DNA from: Streptomyces sp. TG1A-60
Lineage (GTDB): Bacteria; Actinomycetota; Actinomycetes; Streptomycetales; Streptomycetaceae
Length of the DNA: 64,000 nucleotides
Direction of reading: 5' to 3'
Assembly: GCF_037201975.1 (NCBI RefSeq)
Contig: NZ_CP147520.1
Location: 1,488,001 to 1,552,000, forward strand
Part shown: positions 33,004-41,959 of the stretch, one piece after another
Numbering within the stretch: position 1 is the stretch's first letter
How the letters are laid out: each line of letters opens with the position of its first letter
Made by a program: the position numbers and the translations under genes
Notes under the pieces: model-generated
Told to the model about the DNA's origin: nothing
The model's database searches: none
What the model saw: the letters and a program-made list of their open reading frames with translations, nothing else

Positions 33004-33630
33004 TCAGGCGTTCCGCGGGAGCTCGTAGGTGCCGTACTGCGGACGTCCCGCCAGGTCGTACGTCTGGATCGAGACGCCCGTGCTCGTGATGCTCCCCGCG
33101 GCGTGGCGGAACGCGGTCGGCAGAGCGCCCTCGGCGAAGAGGCGGCGGCCGGAGCCGAGGACGACCGGGAATGTCAGCAGGTGCACGGTGTCGACCAGGT
33201 CGAGGGCGAGCAGCGACTGGGCGAGGTCGCCGCTGCCGTGGACCTGCACCTCGCCGTCGGTGTGCTCCTTGAGGGCGGTGACCTCCTTGGCGAGGTCGCC
33301 GGAGAGCACGGTGGTGCCGCTCCATTCCGGGTTCGTGACGGTGCTCGAAACGACGTACTTGGGCAGGGAGTTGAGCTTCCCCGCGACCGGGTCGGCCGGT
33401 TCGGTGACCTTCGGCCAGTGCGCGGCGAAGATCTCGTACGTCCTGCGGCCCAGCAGGAAGGCGCCCACGCGGCCGAAGACGCCGTCGATGAACCGTCCGA
33501 AGTCCTCGTCCCCGTACGGGACGCTCCAGCCACCGTGCTCGAAGCCGTCGCGGCGGTCCTCGTCGGGGCCGCCGGGGGCCTGGTACACGCCGTCGAGAGT
33601 GACGAAGGAGGTGAGGGAGAGCTTGCCCAT
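33004..33630 (-). CDS. dihydrofolate reductase family protein (RibD C-terminal fold)
   Basis: A 208-residue member of the DHFR/RibD reductase superfamily: KLSLTSFVTLDGVYQAPGG at the start, GAFLLGRRTYEIFAAHWP for the NADPH-binding helix, VHGSGDLAQSLLALDLVDTVHLL and PVVLGSGRRLF. Such proteins are common NADPH-dependent reductases of unknown substrate in actinobacteria. It is not the essential folate DHFR, which has a different active-site loop. It stands alone; the 229-base gap to the GCS2 gene shows nothing recognisable. Confidence 0.88.
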   Translation of the reverse strand: MGKLSLTSFVTLDGVYQAPGGPDEDRRDGFEHGGWSVPYGDEDFGRFIDGVFGRVGAFLLGRRTYEIFAAHWPKVTEPADPVAGKLNSLPKYVVSSTVTNPEWSGTTVLSGDLAKEVTALKEHTDGEVQVHGSGDLAQSLLALDLVDTVHLLTFPVVLGSGRRLFAEGALPTAFRHAAGSITSTGVSIQTYDLAGRPQYGTYELPRNA

Positions 33631-33785
33631 GGCGGGTGCCTGCTTCCTTGTTCCGTGGCGGGGTGCCTTGTGTCGTCGGCGGTCCGCCGTCCCCGGCGGC
33701 CCGCTGTCGTGAGCGGTCTGTCGTCATCAGGGCAGACCCCGTCGGCGCCCGCAACTCATCGGTGGGCGGGGAGGCACTTGTCCGC

Positions 33786-34916
33786 TCAGGCGCCCAGTTC
33801 CCGGTGGCGGGCCGACAGGTGGGCCGCGCCCTCCTCCGTGAGGGAGCCGAGGAGGCGCAGGCGGGCGATTCCGCCGTCGGGGTAGATGTCCACGCGCGCG
33901 TGGGTGGCGATCGCCGGGTCGGGGAGGATGAAGCGGTGGTTGGTGTCGGGCTGGAGGCGGGTGCGGGGGAGGATCTCGGTCCAGTCGCCGTCCTCTCCGT
34001 CCTTCACCGAGACCGTGGCCCAGCCGGCCGCGTTGCCCTTGAGGTAGGCCGTGTCGAGCTCCAGGGCGCGGATCTCGGCCTGGGCGGCCAGGCGGTAGCG
34101 GATCCAGTCGTTGCCCTGGTCCCGGCGGCGGCGGGTCTCCCAGCACTCGTGCATCACCCGGGCGCGGCCGGGCTGGATGGTGTTGGTGGCGGGTGAGTAG
34201 AAGAGGTTGGAGGCGTCCTCGGCCCGGCCGCCGTTCTCCAGGGCGACCACGTCGAAGGTACCGAGGGCGGTCAGCCAGGCCGGGTCCGGCACGACCTCGC
34301 CGTGCACGCGGAGGCGGGCGATGCCGCCGTCGGGGTGCTGGTTCAGGCGGAGGTGGGTGAAGCGCTGCTCGACCGAGACCACGAAGCCGTTGGCCGCGTG
34401 GCCGCCGACCGGGGTGCGCGGGACGAGGGTCGTCCACTTCACGTCACCGGCGAGGAGGTCCTCCGGGGACGGGGAACCGGCCACGCACGCGCCCTCGACG
34501 GACACGGCCTGCGGGTAGTTGCCGCGGAAGTGGGCCGTGTCGACGATGACCCCCCGGATCACACCGGGCGCGCCGAGGCGGACCAGCGCCCAGTCGTGGT
34601 CCTCGGCCGCAGGCCAGGGATGGCCGGCGGAGGCGCCCCGGCGCCGCCGCGTCTCCCAGCCGTCCATGATCTTGCCCTTGTGCCCGAAGTTCTCGGGGTC
34701 GAACTCGGCGCGCTCGGGCACCAGCAGGTTCTCTCGCTGGGCGAAGAACTCGTCGTTGGCGGCGACGACACCGGCGCCGAGCCTGCGGTCGGCGAGGTCG
34801 GCGTACCGGGTGAAGGGGAAGTCGGCGGTGCGGTAGTCCGCGTACGGGTCGCCGCCGCGGTACGGGTTCGCGTCGCCGGTGAAGCTCGCCACCGAGGGTT
34901 CTCGCTGCGCCGTCAC
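33786..34916 (-). CDS. alc: allantoicase
   Basis: A 376-residue enzyme with the two tandem jelly-roll repeats typical of allantoicase: FGHKGKIMDGWETRRRR and RVMHECWETRRRRDQGNDW in matching places, each followed by IRGVIVDTAHFRGN or IRALELDTAYLKGN and a DGGIARLRV/L strand. It hydrolyses allantoate to ureidoglycolate and urea (EC 3.5.3.4). It lies 51 bases behind allantoinase, which makes its substrate, in the same direction; both are likely driven from the allB promoter and repressed by AllR. Confidence 0.95.
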   Translation of the reverse strand: MTAQREPSVASFTGDANPYRGGDPYADYRTADFPFTRYADLADRRLGAGVVAANDEFFAQRENLLVPERAEFDPENFGHKGKIMDGWETRRRRGASAGHPWPAAEDHDWALVRLGAPGVIRGVIVDTAHFRGNYPQAVSVEGACVAGSPSPEDLLAGDVKWTTLVPRTPVGGHAANGFVVSVEQRFTHLRLNQHPDGGIARLRVHGEVVPDPAWLTALGTFDVVALENGGRAEDASNLFYSPATNTIQPGRARVMHECWETRRRRDQGNDWIRYRLAAQAEIRALELDTAYLKGNAAGWATVSVKDGEDGDWTEILPRTRLQPDTNHRFILPDPAIATHARVDIYPDGGIARLRLLGSLTEEGAAHLSARHRELGA

Positions 34917-34967
34917 GATGATCAGGTCTGCCTTTCGGTTGTCGGCCGCCGGGAGTGCGGGATGCGG

Positions 34968-36308
34968 TCAGGCGGTGCGGGTGAGGAGCCGCCCCTTCGG
35001 TTCGGTGAACCCGCCGTCCACGACGATGCGCTCGCCGCGCAGCCAGGTGGACCTGACCACGCCGTGCAGGGTCTTGCCCGCGTACGCGGTGACGCGGTTG
35101 CGGTGTTGGAGTGCGGCCGGGTCGACGGTGAAGGTCTCGTCGGGGGCGAGGACGGCGAAGTCGGCGTCGCGGCCCGACTCGATGGCGCCCTTGCGGTCGT
35201 CGAGGCCGACCAGTTCGGCCGTGCGTGAGGACATCCAGCGGACCACGTCCTCCAGGCCGTGGCCGCGCTCGCGGGCCGCCGTCCAGACCGCCGCGAGGCT
35301 CAGTTGCAGTCCGGAGATGCCGCCCCAGGCGGTGGCGAAGTCGTCGGTCTTCAGGTCGGCCGTCGACGGGGAGTGGTCGGTGACCACGCAGTCGATGGTG
35401 CCGTCCGCGAGGGCCCGCCAGAGGAGGTCCTGGTTGGCGGACTCGCGGATGGGCGGGCAGCACTTGAACTCGCTGGCCCCGTCCGGGACTTCCTCGGCGG
35501 TGAGGGTGAGGTAGTGCGGGCAGGTCTCGACGGTGATCCGCACGCCGTCCCGCTTGGCCTCGGCGATCAGCGGGAGCGCGTCGCTGGAGGACAGGTGGAG
35601 GACGTGGACGCGTGCGTCGAGTCTGCGGGCCTGGGCGATGAGGGCCGCGATGGCGGTGTCCTCGGCGTCGCGCGGGCGGGAGGCGAGGAAGTCGGCGTAC
35701 CGGGGGCCGCCCCGCTGCGGGGCCGCGTCGAGGTGGTGGGGGTCCTCGGCGTGGACGATGAGCAGTCCGCCGAAGCCGGCGATCTCGGCCAGGGACCGGG
35801 CGAGCCCCTCCTGGTCGAGGTGCGGGAACTCGTCCACGCCCGACGGTGAGAGGAACGCCTTGAAACCGAAGACCCCGGCGTCGTGCAGCGGCCGGAGGTC
35901 CTTGGCGTTGCCGGGCAGGGCACCGCCCCAGAAGCCGACGTCGATGTGGGCCTTGCGGGCGGCGACCTCCCGCTTCGTACGGAGGTGGTCCACCGTCGTG
36001 GTCGGCGGGAGGGAGTTCAGGGGCATGTCGACGAGGGTGGTGATGCCGCCGGCCGCCGCGGCGCGCGTGGCGGTCCAGAAGCCCTCCCAATGGGTGCGGC
36101 CCGGGTCGTTCACATGCACATGGGTGTCGACGAGGCCGGGCAGCAGGACGTCGTCGCCGAGGTCCTCCAGACGCGCGCCGGGCGGTACGTCGGTGTCGTA
36201 CGGGAGTACCGCCGTGATCCTGCCGTCCGCGACGGCGACCGCGGCGGGGCGCGACCCGTCGGGGGTGATGACGCGCGACGAGCGCAACACCAGTTCAGCC
36301 TCGGACAC
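34968..36308 (-). CDS. allB: allantoinase
   Basis: A 446-residue amidohydrolase of the allantoinase/dihydroorotase group. Metal ligands are seen in [12 protein letters not shown], the carboxylated-Lys region in [11 protein letters not shown], His in LIVHAED and [11 protein letters not shown], and Asp in VVTDHSPS. It opens allantoin to allantoate (EC 3.5.2.5). GTG 36308 is chosen because GAGAGGGG lies just before it and the first strand ([14 protein letters not shown]) starts nearby. It is divergent from the IclR regulator, with several inverted repeats between them. Confidence 0.95.
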   Translation of the reverse strand: MSEAELVLRSSRVITPDGSRPAAVAVADGRITAVLPYDTDVPPGARLEDLGDDVLLPGLVDTHVHVNDPGRTHWEGFWTATRAAAAGGITTLVDMPLNSLPPTTTVDHLRTKREVAARKAHIDVGFWGGALPGNAKDLRPLHDAGVFGFKAFLSPSGVDEFPHLDQEGLARSLAEIAGFGGLLIVHAEDPHHLDAAPQRGGPRYADFLASRPRDAEDTAIAALIAQARRLDARVHVLHLSSSDALPLIAEAKRDGVRITVETCPHYLTLTAEEVPDGASEFKCCPPIRESANQDLLWRALADGTIDCVVTDHSPSTADLKTDDFATAWGGISGLQLSLAAVWTAARERGHGLEDVVRWMSSRTAELVGLDDRKGAIESGRDADFAVLAPDETFTVDPAALQHRNRVTAYAGKTLHGVVRSTWLRGERIVVDGGFTEPKGRLLTRTA

Positions 36309-36357
36309 CGGGACCCCTCTCGCCGTACCGCTGTTGACTTCCGGGTACGGTATGTAC

Positions 36358-36372
36358 TTCCGCGTAACGGAA
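36358..36372. promoter_or_regulatory. inverted repeat TTCCG-N5-CGGAA, putative IclR-type operator
   Basis: TTCCGCGTAACGGAA has perfect 5-bp arms and lies 50-64 bases upstream of the allB start. The form TTCCG-N5-CGGAA is typical of IclR-family operators. It directly abuts the TTCAAC-N5-GTTGAA site at 36373. Confidence 0.6.
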
Positions 36373-36389
36373 TTCAACGTTCTGTTGAA
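36373..36389. promoter_or_regulatory. AllR-type operator 1 (TTCAAC-N5-GTTGAA)
   Basis: TTCAACGTTCTGTTGAA has perfect 6-bp arms with a five-base centre. It lies in the allB-allR intergenic region. Sites of the same geometry occur at 38848 (before malate synthase) and 63715 (before the uricase operon). Confidence 0.65.
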
Positions 36390-36474
36390 GGAGTTTTCAC
36401 TCCCGTCCCCGCCGCGTCAAGGGCACACCCCTCCACCCTGCCCGACGCGTCCACTCTGGATGTTTTCACAAGAC

Positions 36475-36488
36475 GGAATCAGGATTCC
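36475..36488. promoter_or_regulatory. inverted repeat upstream of allR
   Basis: GGAATCAGGATTCC has perfect 6-bp arms around AG, about 92-105 bases before the allR start. It is a candidate for autoregulation, different in sequence from the other sites. Confidence 0.45.
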
Positions 36489-36579
36489 ATTTTACAGAAC
36501 GTAGTGACAGACAAGCCAGTGGTCAACGAACCGCCCGGTAGGCTGCGACCTCGCCCGCCATCCCGAAAGGACCGCGCCC

Positions 36580-37377
36580 GTGCCGTCGTCCAGCGCCAGC
36601 ACCACCGGCTCCGCCAAGTCGCCCTCCGGCGGTGTCCAGTCCCTCGAGCGCGCCTTCGATCTGCTGGAGCGGATGGCGGACGCCGGCGGTGAGGTCGGCC
36701 TCAGCGAACTCTCCGCGAGCAGCGGGCTGCCGCTGCCGACCATCCACCGGCTGATGCGGACGCTGGTCGTCTGCGGCTACGTACGCCAGCAGCCCAACCG
36801 CCGGTACGCCCTCGGCCCCCGCCTCATCCGCCTCGGCGAGTCCGCGTCCCGCCTCCTCGGCACCTGGGCGCGCCCCTACCTCGCGCGCCTCGTCGAGGAG
36901 ACCGGCGAGACGGCGAACATGGCCCTCCTCGACGGCGACGAGATCGTGTACGTGGCCCAGGTGCCGTCCAAGCACTCCATGCGGATGTTCACCGAGGTGG
37001 GCCGCCGGGTGCTTCCCCACTCCACCGGCGTCGGCAAGGTCCTGCTCGCCGGCTTCCCCGCCGACGAGGTGCGCGCCCTGCTGGCCCGCACGGGCATGCC
37101 GGCCGCCACGGAGAGGACGATCACCACACCCGACGGCTTCCTCGCCGCGCTCCGCGACGTACGCGACCTCGGTTACGCCGTCGACGACAACGAACAGGAG
37201 ATCGGCGTCCGCTGCCTCGCCGTCTCCGTCCCCAACTCCCCGACCGCCGCGGCCATTTCGATCTCAGGACCCGCGGGACGCGTCACCGAGGCGGCGACGG
37301 AACGGATCGTGCCGGTGCTCCGGCAGGTGGCAGCGGAGCTGTCGGAGGCTCTGGCGAGTTCGACCGCGAGCGGCTGA
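36580..37377 (+). CDS. allR: IclR family regulator of allantoin catabolism (AllR)
   Basis: A 265-residue IclR regulator: winged helix at about 18-80 (SLERAFDLLERMADAGGEVG, then SASSGLPLPTIHRLMRTLV) and a C-terminal effector domain (MALLDGDEIVYVAQVPS, LPHSTGVGKVLLAG, DDNEQEIGVRCLAVSV). From published work I recall that AllR of S. coelicolor represses allB, alc, malate synthase and glyoxylate-pathway genes and is released by allantoate-type effectors. The gene order here (alc, allB, allR, transferase, aceB) is the same. GTG 36580 has GAAAGG ahead. A strong hairpin follows the stop. Confidence 0.92.
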   Translation: MPSSSASTTGSAKSPSGGVQSLERAFDLLERMADAGGEVGLSELSASSGLPLPTIHRLMRTLVVCGYVRQQPNRRYALGPRLIRLGESASRLLGTWARPYLARLVEETGETANMALLDGDEIVYVAQVPSKHSMRMFTEVGRRVLPHSTGVGKVLLAGFPADEVRALLARTGMPAATERTITTPDGFLAALRDVRDLGYAVDDNEQEIGVRCLAVSVPNSPTAAAISISGPAGRVTEAATERIVPVLRQVAAELSEALASSTASG

Positions 37378-37416
37378 CAGCCGAGACGTTCGGCCACGGG
37401 CCCACCGCTGCCCGGT

Positions 37417-37456
37417 CGCGTCCCTCGAAGGGCCGCAGGCCCCTTCAAGGGACGCG
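37417..37456. terminator. bidirectional terminator behind allR
   Basis: CGCGTCCCTCGAAGGGCC pairs with GGCCCCTTCAAGGGACGCG (one G-T pair, one bulge) around a short loop. It lies between converging genes (allR and the DUF5955 gene) and can serve both. Confidence 0.8.
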
Positions 37457-37501
37457 GGGAACCGCACGAGCACCCACGAACTGCCCGCACCCGCCGACCG
37501 A

Positions 37502-37816
37502 TCACCGCCGCGGCGGCTCCCCGAACACCTCGACCGCCGTACGCACCTCCGCCAGCCCCTTCGCCAGCGCGCTGACGGAGCCGATGGAGCCCGCTATCAG
37601 AAGCAGGGAGCGGCGCAGCCGGAGAACCTCCGGGGCGCCGCTGACGGCCATCGCCGCAAGAGCCGCCAGCTCGTCCTCCGCGATCCCCCGGTCCGAGAAC
37701 TCCACCGGATAAGCGGCGAGTTCACGACGCAGCCGGGACACGGCCGAGCGCAACTCCGCCACCCTCGGGTCCTTGTCACTGCCGGTCACTGGCCTCTGCC
37801 CCAAGCTCCGCAACAC
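37502..37816 (-). CDS. DUF5955 family protein
   Basis: A 104-residue protein of a Streptomyces-type family of unknown function. GTG 37816 is chosen because GGGGGAGG lies a few bases upstream and the recognisable part (LRSLGQRPVTGSDKDPRVAE) starts there; the frame upstream to 37990 has no ribosome site. Residues 18-45 form an amphipathic helix (RVAELRSAVSRLRRELAAYP), followed by acidic DRGIAEDELAALAAMA and a hydrophobic stretch near 68-80 that may be a helix rather than a membrane segment. Nothing indicates a reaction. Confidence 0.75.
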   Translation of the reverse strand: MLRSLGQRPVTGSDKDPRVAELRSAVSRLRRELAAYPVEFSDRGIAEDELAALAAMAVSGAPEVLRLRRSLLLIAGSIGSVSALAKGLAEVRTAVEVFGEPPRR

Positions 37817-38055
37817 AGCCGCCTCCCCCTTGCTCGCCCACACCCCTGGACGCGAGTCACGGCCGAACGCCACCGCACGGCCGGCCGCCCCGTGGCGTAG
37901 GTCGGTCGCCAAAGGCGGCGCGGGCAAGTAAACGCCAATCAGTGTGGCGAGCGCCACTACGGGGACTGAATTCCAGTCCCCAAGCATCACAGAGCCGGCC
38001 CACGGCCGGTCCGGCTTTCACGCGACGCCCACGCCGGGTCGGGTATGCAAGAGGC

Positions 38056-38772
38056 ATGACGCACCACGAGGCCGAGAACACCGCCCCACGCGCGGCCCAC
38101 CACGGGGCCCAGGACACCACACCACGCGCGGCCCACCACAGGAGCGAGGTCGCCGGGCTGCTGCTGGCCGCCGGCGGCGGGCGGCGCCTCGGGGGACGCC
38201 CCAAGGCCCTGCTGACCCACCACGGCCGCCCCCTGGTGGAGCACGCGGTCGCGGTGCTGCGGGCGGGCGGCTGCGCCCGGATCCACGTGGTCCTCGGCGC
38301 CGAGGCGGCGACCGTACGGACCCGCGCCGAACTGCCCGGCTGCGTGCTGGTCGACAACCCGCACTGGGCCGAGGGCATGGGCTCGTCGCTGCGGGCGGGG
38401 CTGGAGTCCTTGGCCGGAACGGGCATCGACGCCGTCCTGGTCTCGCTCGTCGACCAGCCGGGCATCGGGCCGGAGGCGGTGGCCCGCGTCCTCGCCGCGC
38501 CCCGGTCACATCCGGCGGGCCCGCCGCACGAGCCGGGCCCGCCGAGCCGGCCCGACACCGCGCTCGTCGCAGCCTCGTACGACGGCCGGCGGGGCCACCC
38601 CGTCCTCCTCGGCGCGGGCCACTGGCCCGCTGTCGCGGCGACCGCCACCGGCGACCGGGGGGCACGCGCCTATCTGACGGCGCACGAGGAGGCGATCACG
38701 CTCGTCGAGTGCGGGGACGTGGCGCGGCCGTACGACATCGACACGGCGGCCGATCTGGTCCACCTGGAGTGA
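38056..38772 (+). CDS. MobA-like nucleotidyltransferase (MocA/CTP type)
   Basis: A 238-residue NTP transferase of the MobA/MocA group that makes molybdopterin cytosine or guanine dinucleotide, or a related cofactor. The core starts at residue 31 (VAGLLLAAGGGRRLGGRPKA, with Lys for NTP binding), then GCVLVDNPHWAEGMGSSLR, LVSLVDQPGIG and RGHPVLLG. The first 30 residues are a duplicated His/Ala-rich tail. It sits between allR and malate synthase. A molybdenum cofactor fits purine breakdown, because xanthine dehydrogenase needs it, so co-regulation makes sense. Confidence 0.88.
   Translation: MTHHEAENTAPRAAHHGAQDTTPRAAHHRSEVAGLLLAAGGGRRLGGRPKALLTHHGRPLVEHAVAVLRAGGCARIHVVLGAEAATVRTRAELPGCVLVDNPHWAEGMGSSLRAGLESLAGTGIDAVLVSLVDQPGIGPEAVARVLAAPRSHPAGPPHEPGPPSRPDTALVAASYDGRRGHPVLLGAGHWPAVAATATGDRGARAYLTAHEEAITLVECGDVARPYDIDTAADLVHLE
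38060..38148 (+). repeat. imperfect 45-bp direct repeat inside the MobA-like gene
   Basis: Two units of about 45 bp, starting near 38060 and 38105, share ACCACG, then ACACC, CACGCGCGGCCCACCAC. They encode a duplicated peptide (APRAAHH and TPRAAHH) in the N-terminal tail of the next gene and do not belong to the enzyme fold. Confidence 0.7.
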
Positions 38773-38847
38773 CCCGGGCGGGCAAGGGTCACCTTGCGTG
38801 AGCGAAATGACACCGAACGCCACCTCGCCGACCCCAAAGGGCCTGAC

Positions 38848-38864
38848 ATCAACACAACATTGAA
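38848..38864. promoter_or_regulatory. AllR-type operator 2 (degenerate) before malate synthase
   Basis: ATCAACACAACATTGAA has the TCAA-N7-TTGA core and five-base centre of the site at 36373, with outer mismatches. It lies 122-138 bases upstream of the malate synthase start. Further downstream, CCATGAGA and TCTCATGG form a second, longer-spaced inverted repeat (38871-38912). Confidence 0.45.
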
Positions 38865-38985
38865 CTTCCACCATGAGAAAACTAGTATCCACTTCTCAGA
38901 AGCGTCTCATGGTCCGGAGGCGCTCGCCGCCCTACCCGGGTCGACCGACACCCGGTGCCACGCCCGCTGAAGGAAGTGACAGCTC

Positions 38986-40610
38986 ATGTCCGCACCAGCG
39001 CCGTCCCCGCTGGCCATCGTCGACGCCGAGCCCCTGCCCCGCCAGGACGAGGTCCTCACCGACGCCGCCCTCGCCTTCGTGGCCGAGCTGCACCGGCGGT
39101 TCACGCCCCGGCGTGACGAGCTGCTGGCCCGCCGTGCGGAGCGCCGTGCCGAGATCGCCCGTACCTCCACGCTCGACTTCCTCCCGGAGACCGCCGCGAT
39201 CCGCGCCGACGACTCCTGGAAGGTGGCGCCCTCCCCGCCGCCCTGGACGACCGCCGTGTCGAGATCACCGGCCCCACCGACCGCAAGATGACGATCAACG
39301 CCCTGAACTCCGGGGCGCGGATCTGGCTCGCGGACTTCGAGGACGCCTCCGCGCCGACCTGGGAGAACGTGGTCCTCGGCCAGGTGAACATGGCCGACGC
39401 GTACACCCGGAACATCGACTTCACCGACGAGCGCACCGGCAAGTCGTACGCCCTGCGCCCGAACGAGGAGCTGGCGACGGTCGTCATGCGCCCGCGTGGC
39501 TGGCACCTGGACGAGCGCCACCTCGTCGACGCCGACGGCACGCCCGTCCCCGGCGCGCTCGTCGACTTCGGCCTGTACTTCTTCCACAACGCCCGACGGC
39601 TGCTCGACCTCGGCAAGGGCCCGTACTTCTACCTCCCGAAGACGGAGTCGCACCTGGAGGCCCGCCTCTGGAACGACGTGTTCGTCTTCGCGCAAGACCA
39701 CGTCGGCATCCCACAGGGCACCGTCCGCGCCACCGTCCTGATCGAGACGATCACGGCCGCGTACGAGATGGAGGAGATCCTCTACGAACTCCGCGACCAC
39801 GCCTCCGGGCTGAACGCGGGCCGCTGGGACTACCTCTTCTCGATCGTGAAGAACTTCCGTGACGGCGGCGCCAAGTTCGTCCTCCCGGACCGCAACGCGG
39901 TGACGATGACGGCCCCGTTCATGCGGGCGTACACCGAACTCCTCGTCCGCACCTGCCACAAGCGCGGCGCGCACGCGATCGGCGGAATGGCGGCGTTCAT
40001 CCCGTCGCGTCGCGACGCGGAGGTCAACAAGGTCGCGTTCGAGAAGGTCAAGGCGGACAAGGACCGTGAGGCGAGCGACGGCTTCGACGGCTCCTGGGTC
40101 GCCCACCCCGACCTGGTCCCGATCGCCATGGCCTCCTTCGACGCCGTCCTCGGCGACAAGCCGAACCAGAAGGACCGGCTCCGCGAGGACGTCGACGTCA
40201 AGGCCGCCGACCTGATCGCCGTCGACTCCCTCGACGCCAGGCCGACGTACCAGGGTCTGGTCAACGCCGTCCAGGTCGGCATCCGTTACATCGAGGCCTG
40301 GCTGCGCGGCCTCGGCGCCGTCGCCATCTTCAACCTCATGGAGGACGCCGCCACCGCCGAGATCTCCCGCTCCCAGATCTGGCAGTGGATCAACGCGGGC
40401 GTCGAGTTCGAGAACGGCGAGAAGGCGACCCCGGAACTGGCCCGCGAGGTCGCCGCCGAGGAACTCGCCGCCATCCGCGCGGAGATCGGCGACGAGGCCT
40501 ACGCCGCCGGCCACTGGCAGCAGGCCCACGACCTGCTCCTCCAGGTCTCCCTCGACGAGGACTACGCCGACTTCCTGACCCTGCCGGCGTACGAGCAGCT
40601 CAAGGGCTGA
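38986..40610 (+). pseudogene. aceB: malate synthase A, single-base frameshift
   Basis: Condenses glyoxylate with acetyl-CoA to malate (EC 2.3.3.9), the exit for glyoxylate from allantoin. The first frame (38986 to about 39235) gives residues 1-85, ending ADDSWKVAP; the next (from about 39245) resumes ALDDRRVEITGPTDRKMTIN and runs to the end with full conservation (ADFEDASAPTWEN, RPRGWHLDERH, LIETITAAYEMEEILYELR, NLMEDAATAEISRSQIWQW). One base is missing in CTCCCCGCCGCC near 39238; restoring it gives a normal 541-residue enzyme. A sequencing error is as likely as a real lesion. An internal start at 39288 would give a protein without its N-terminal region. Confidence 0.88.
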
Positions 40611-40611
40611 C

Positions 40612-40893
40612 CTACTCCCGCGCGGCCCTGTCCGAGTGGCCCAGGGACTTTCCCGGGGCCACTCGGTCCCGTACGGCCTGCTTGACGGCGGTGGGCTCGG
40701 GGAACCCCTGGTCGCGGCGGTTCCAGACCACCTCGTCGTCGACACGGACGACGAAGACACCGCCGGTGCCGGGCTTGAGCGACAGCTCGCTCAGCTCCGC
40801 CTCGAAGGTGGTGAGCAGCTCCTGTGCCAGCCAGGCCGCACGGGGCAGCCACCGGCACTGGGTGCAGTACTCGATCTGTACGACGGGACTCAT
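40612..40893 (-). CDS. SelT/SelW/SelH (Rdx) family protein
   Basis: A 93-residue thioredoxin-like protein of the selenoprotein-W-like family with Cys in place of Sec: VQIEYCTQCRWLPRAAWLAQ carries the CxxC motif near residue 10, and GGVFVVRVDDEVVWNRRDQGFP the rest of the fold. Its biochemical role (thiol redox) is inferred from the family. ATG 40893 overlaps the stop of the HipA-like gene by four bases, so the two are coupled. It converges on malate synthase with one base between the stops. Confidence 0.9.
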   Translation of the reverse strand: MSPVVQIEYCTQCRWLPRAAWLAQELLTTFEAELSELSLKPGTGGVFVVRVDDEVVWNRRDQGFPEPTAVKQAVRDRVAPGKSLGHSDRAARE

Positions 40894-41843
40894 CCGAGAT
40901 GCACCGACCAATCCTGTTCCGCCGCCGGTTCGCCGTGCAGGTCGGGGACCCGCTTGAGCCAGTCCGGGCGGCCCTGCCGTGTCTTCGCCGCGCGGAGGGC
41001 CTCCTCGGCGGCGAGTTCCTCCCGGGTGGGGAAGCCGGTGGGGAGCCAGGCGGCGGAGGCCCGTGCGCGCGCGTGGAGGTAGCGCACATAGGCGTCGCGG
41101 ACCTCGTCGGGTGACGCGAAGCCGTCCTCGGCGGGCAGCCAGGAGCCCGGGACCTCGGCGACGATCCGGCGCAGCAGCTTCTCCGTCACCTTCGGCGCCA
41201 GCTCGGCGTCGGCCGCGCTCACGTCCGGGGCGAGGGACGTCCCCCCTGGTCGAGCGGGGCCGAGAGCCTGGGTGCGGCCGAGGGCGTGGTGGCGGAAGTC
41301 GTACGCCTTCGTGGGGTCCGAGGCGTCCCAGCGGTGGTGGAAGACGAGAGCCGCGCCGTGGTCGATCAGCCAGAGACGCGGGGGCGCGGTGCCGAACGTG
41401 GGCCAGACCATGAGGTTCGAGCTGTGCACGGTGCGGTCGACGTTGACCGTGAGGGCGTCGAGCCAGATGATCCGGCCGGCTTCGAACGGATCGACACGAA
41501 ACTCCTTCGCGACCTCCGGGGTGAAGTCCTTCGCACCCGGCAGATAGTCCATGCCGAGGTTGAGTCCCGCGCTCGCGCCGTGCAGTTCCCGCACCTCCTG
41601 GTGGGGCTCGTCCTCGGCGATCGCCGGGTCGAAGTGGACCAGGACCAGCTCGGGGAACCGCAGCCCGAGCGCACGCGCCAGCTCGCCCACGATCACCTCG
41701 GCGACCAGCGCCTTGCGTCCCTGCGCCGAGGCCGTGAACTTCACGACGTAGGTGCCCAGGTCGTCGGCCTCGACGATTCCGGGAACGGAGCCGCCGGAGC
41801 GCAGGGGTTCGACATAGCGGGTCGCGGTGACCTCTCTTAGCAT
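40890..41843 (-). CDS. HipA family kinase-like protein (HipA_2)
   Basis: A 317-residue protein of the short HipA-like kinase family: EADDLGTYVVKFTASAQGRK (nucleotide-binding Lys), LGLRFPELVLVHFDP, LDALTVNVDRTVHSSNLMVW (catalytic Asp-x4-Asn-like loop) and LWLIDHGAALVFHH (metal-binding Asp). It lacks the N-terminal domain and the HipB partner of toxin-type HipA and is common in actinobacteria with no known substrate. It is coupled to the SelW-like gene. Confidence 0.85.
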   Translation of the reverse strand: MLREVTATRYVEPLRSGGSVPGIVEADDLGTYVVKFTASAQGRKALVAEVIVGELARALGLRFPELVLVHFDPAIAEDEPHQEVRELHGASAGLNLGMDYLPGAKDFTPEVAKEFRVDPFEAGRIIWLDALTVNVDRTVHSSNLMVWPTFGTAPPRLWLIDHGAALVFHHRWDASDPTKAYDFRHHALGRTQALGPARPGGTSLAPDVSAADAELAPKVTEKLLRRIVAEVPGSWLPAEDGFASPDEVRDAYVRYLHARARASAAWLPTGFPTREELAAEEALRAAKTRQGRPDWLKRVPDLHGEPAAEQDWSVHLG

Positions 41844-41959
41844 TTCCTCAGGTCACCCATCCCTTCAACCTTGAATCCACGCTCGTCCTCGGAGGCGGAC
41901 AACAGCGGCAATCGCCCGTCGTCAGCCCTGGGGAGAATCTGGGGAGTCTCGACCGGCAC

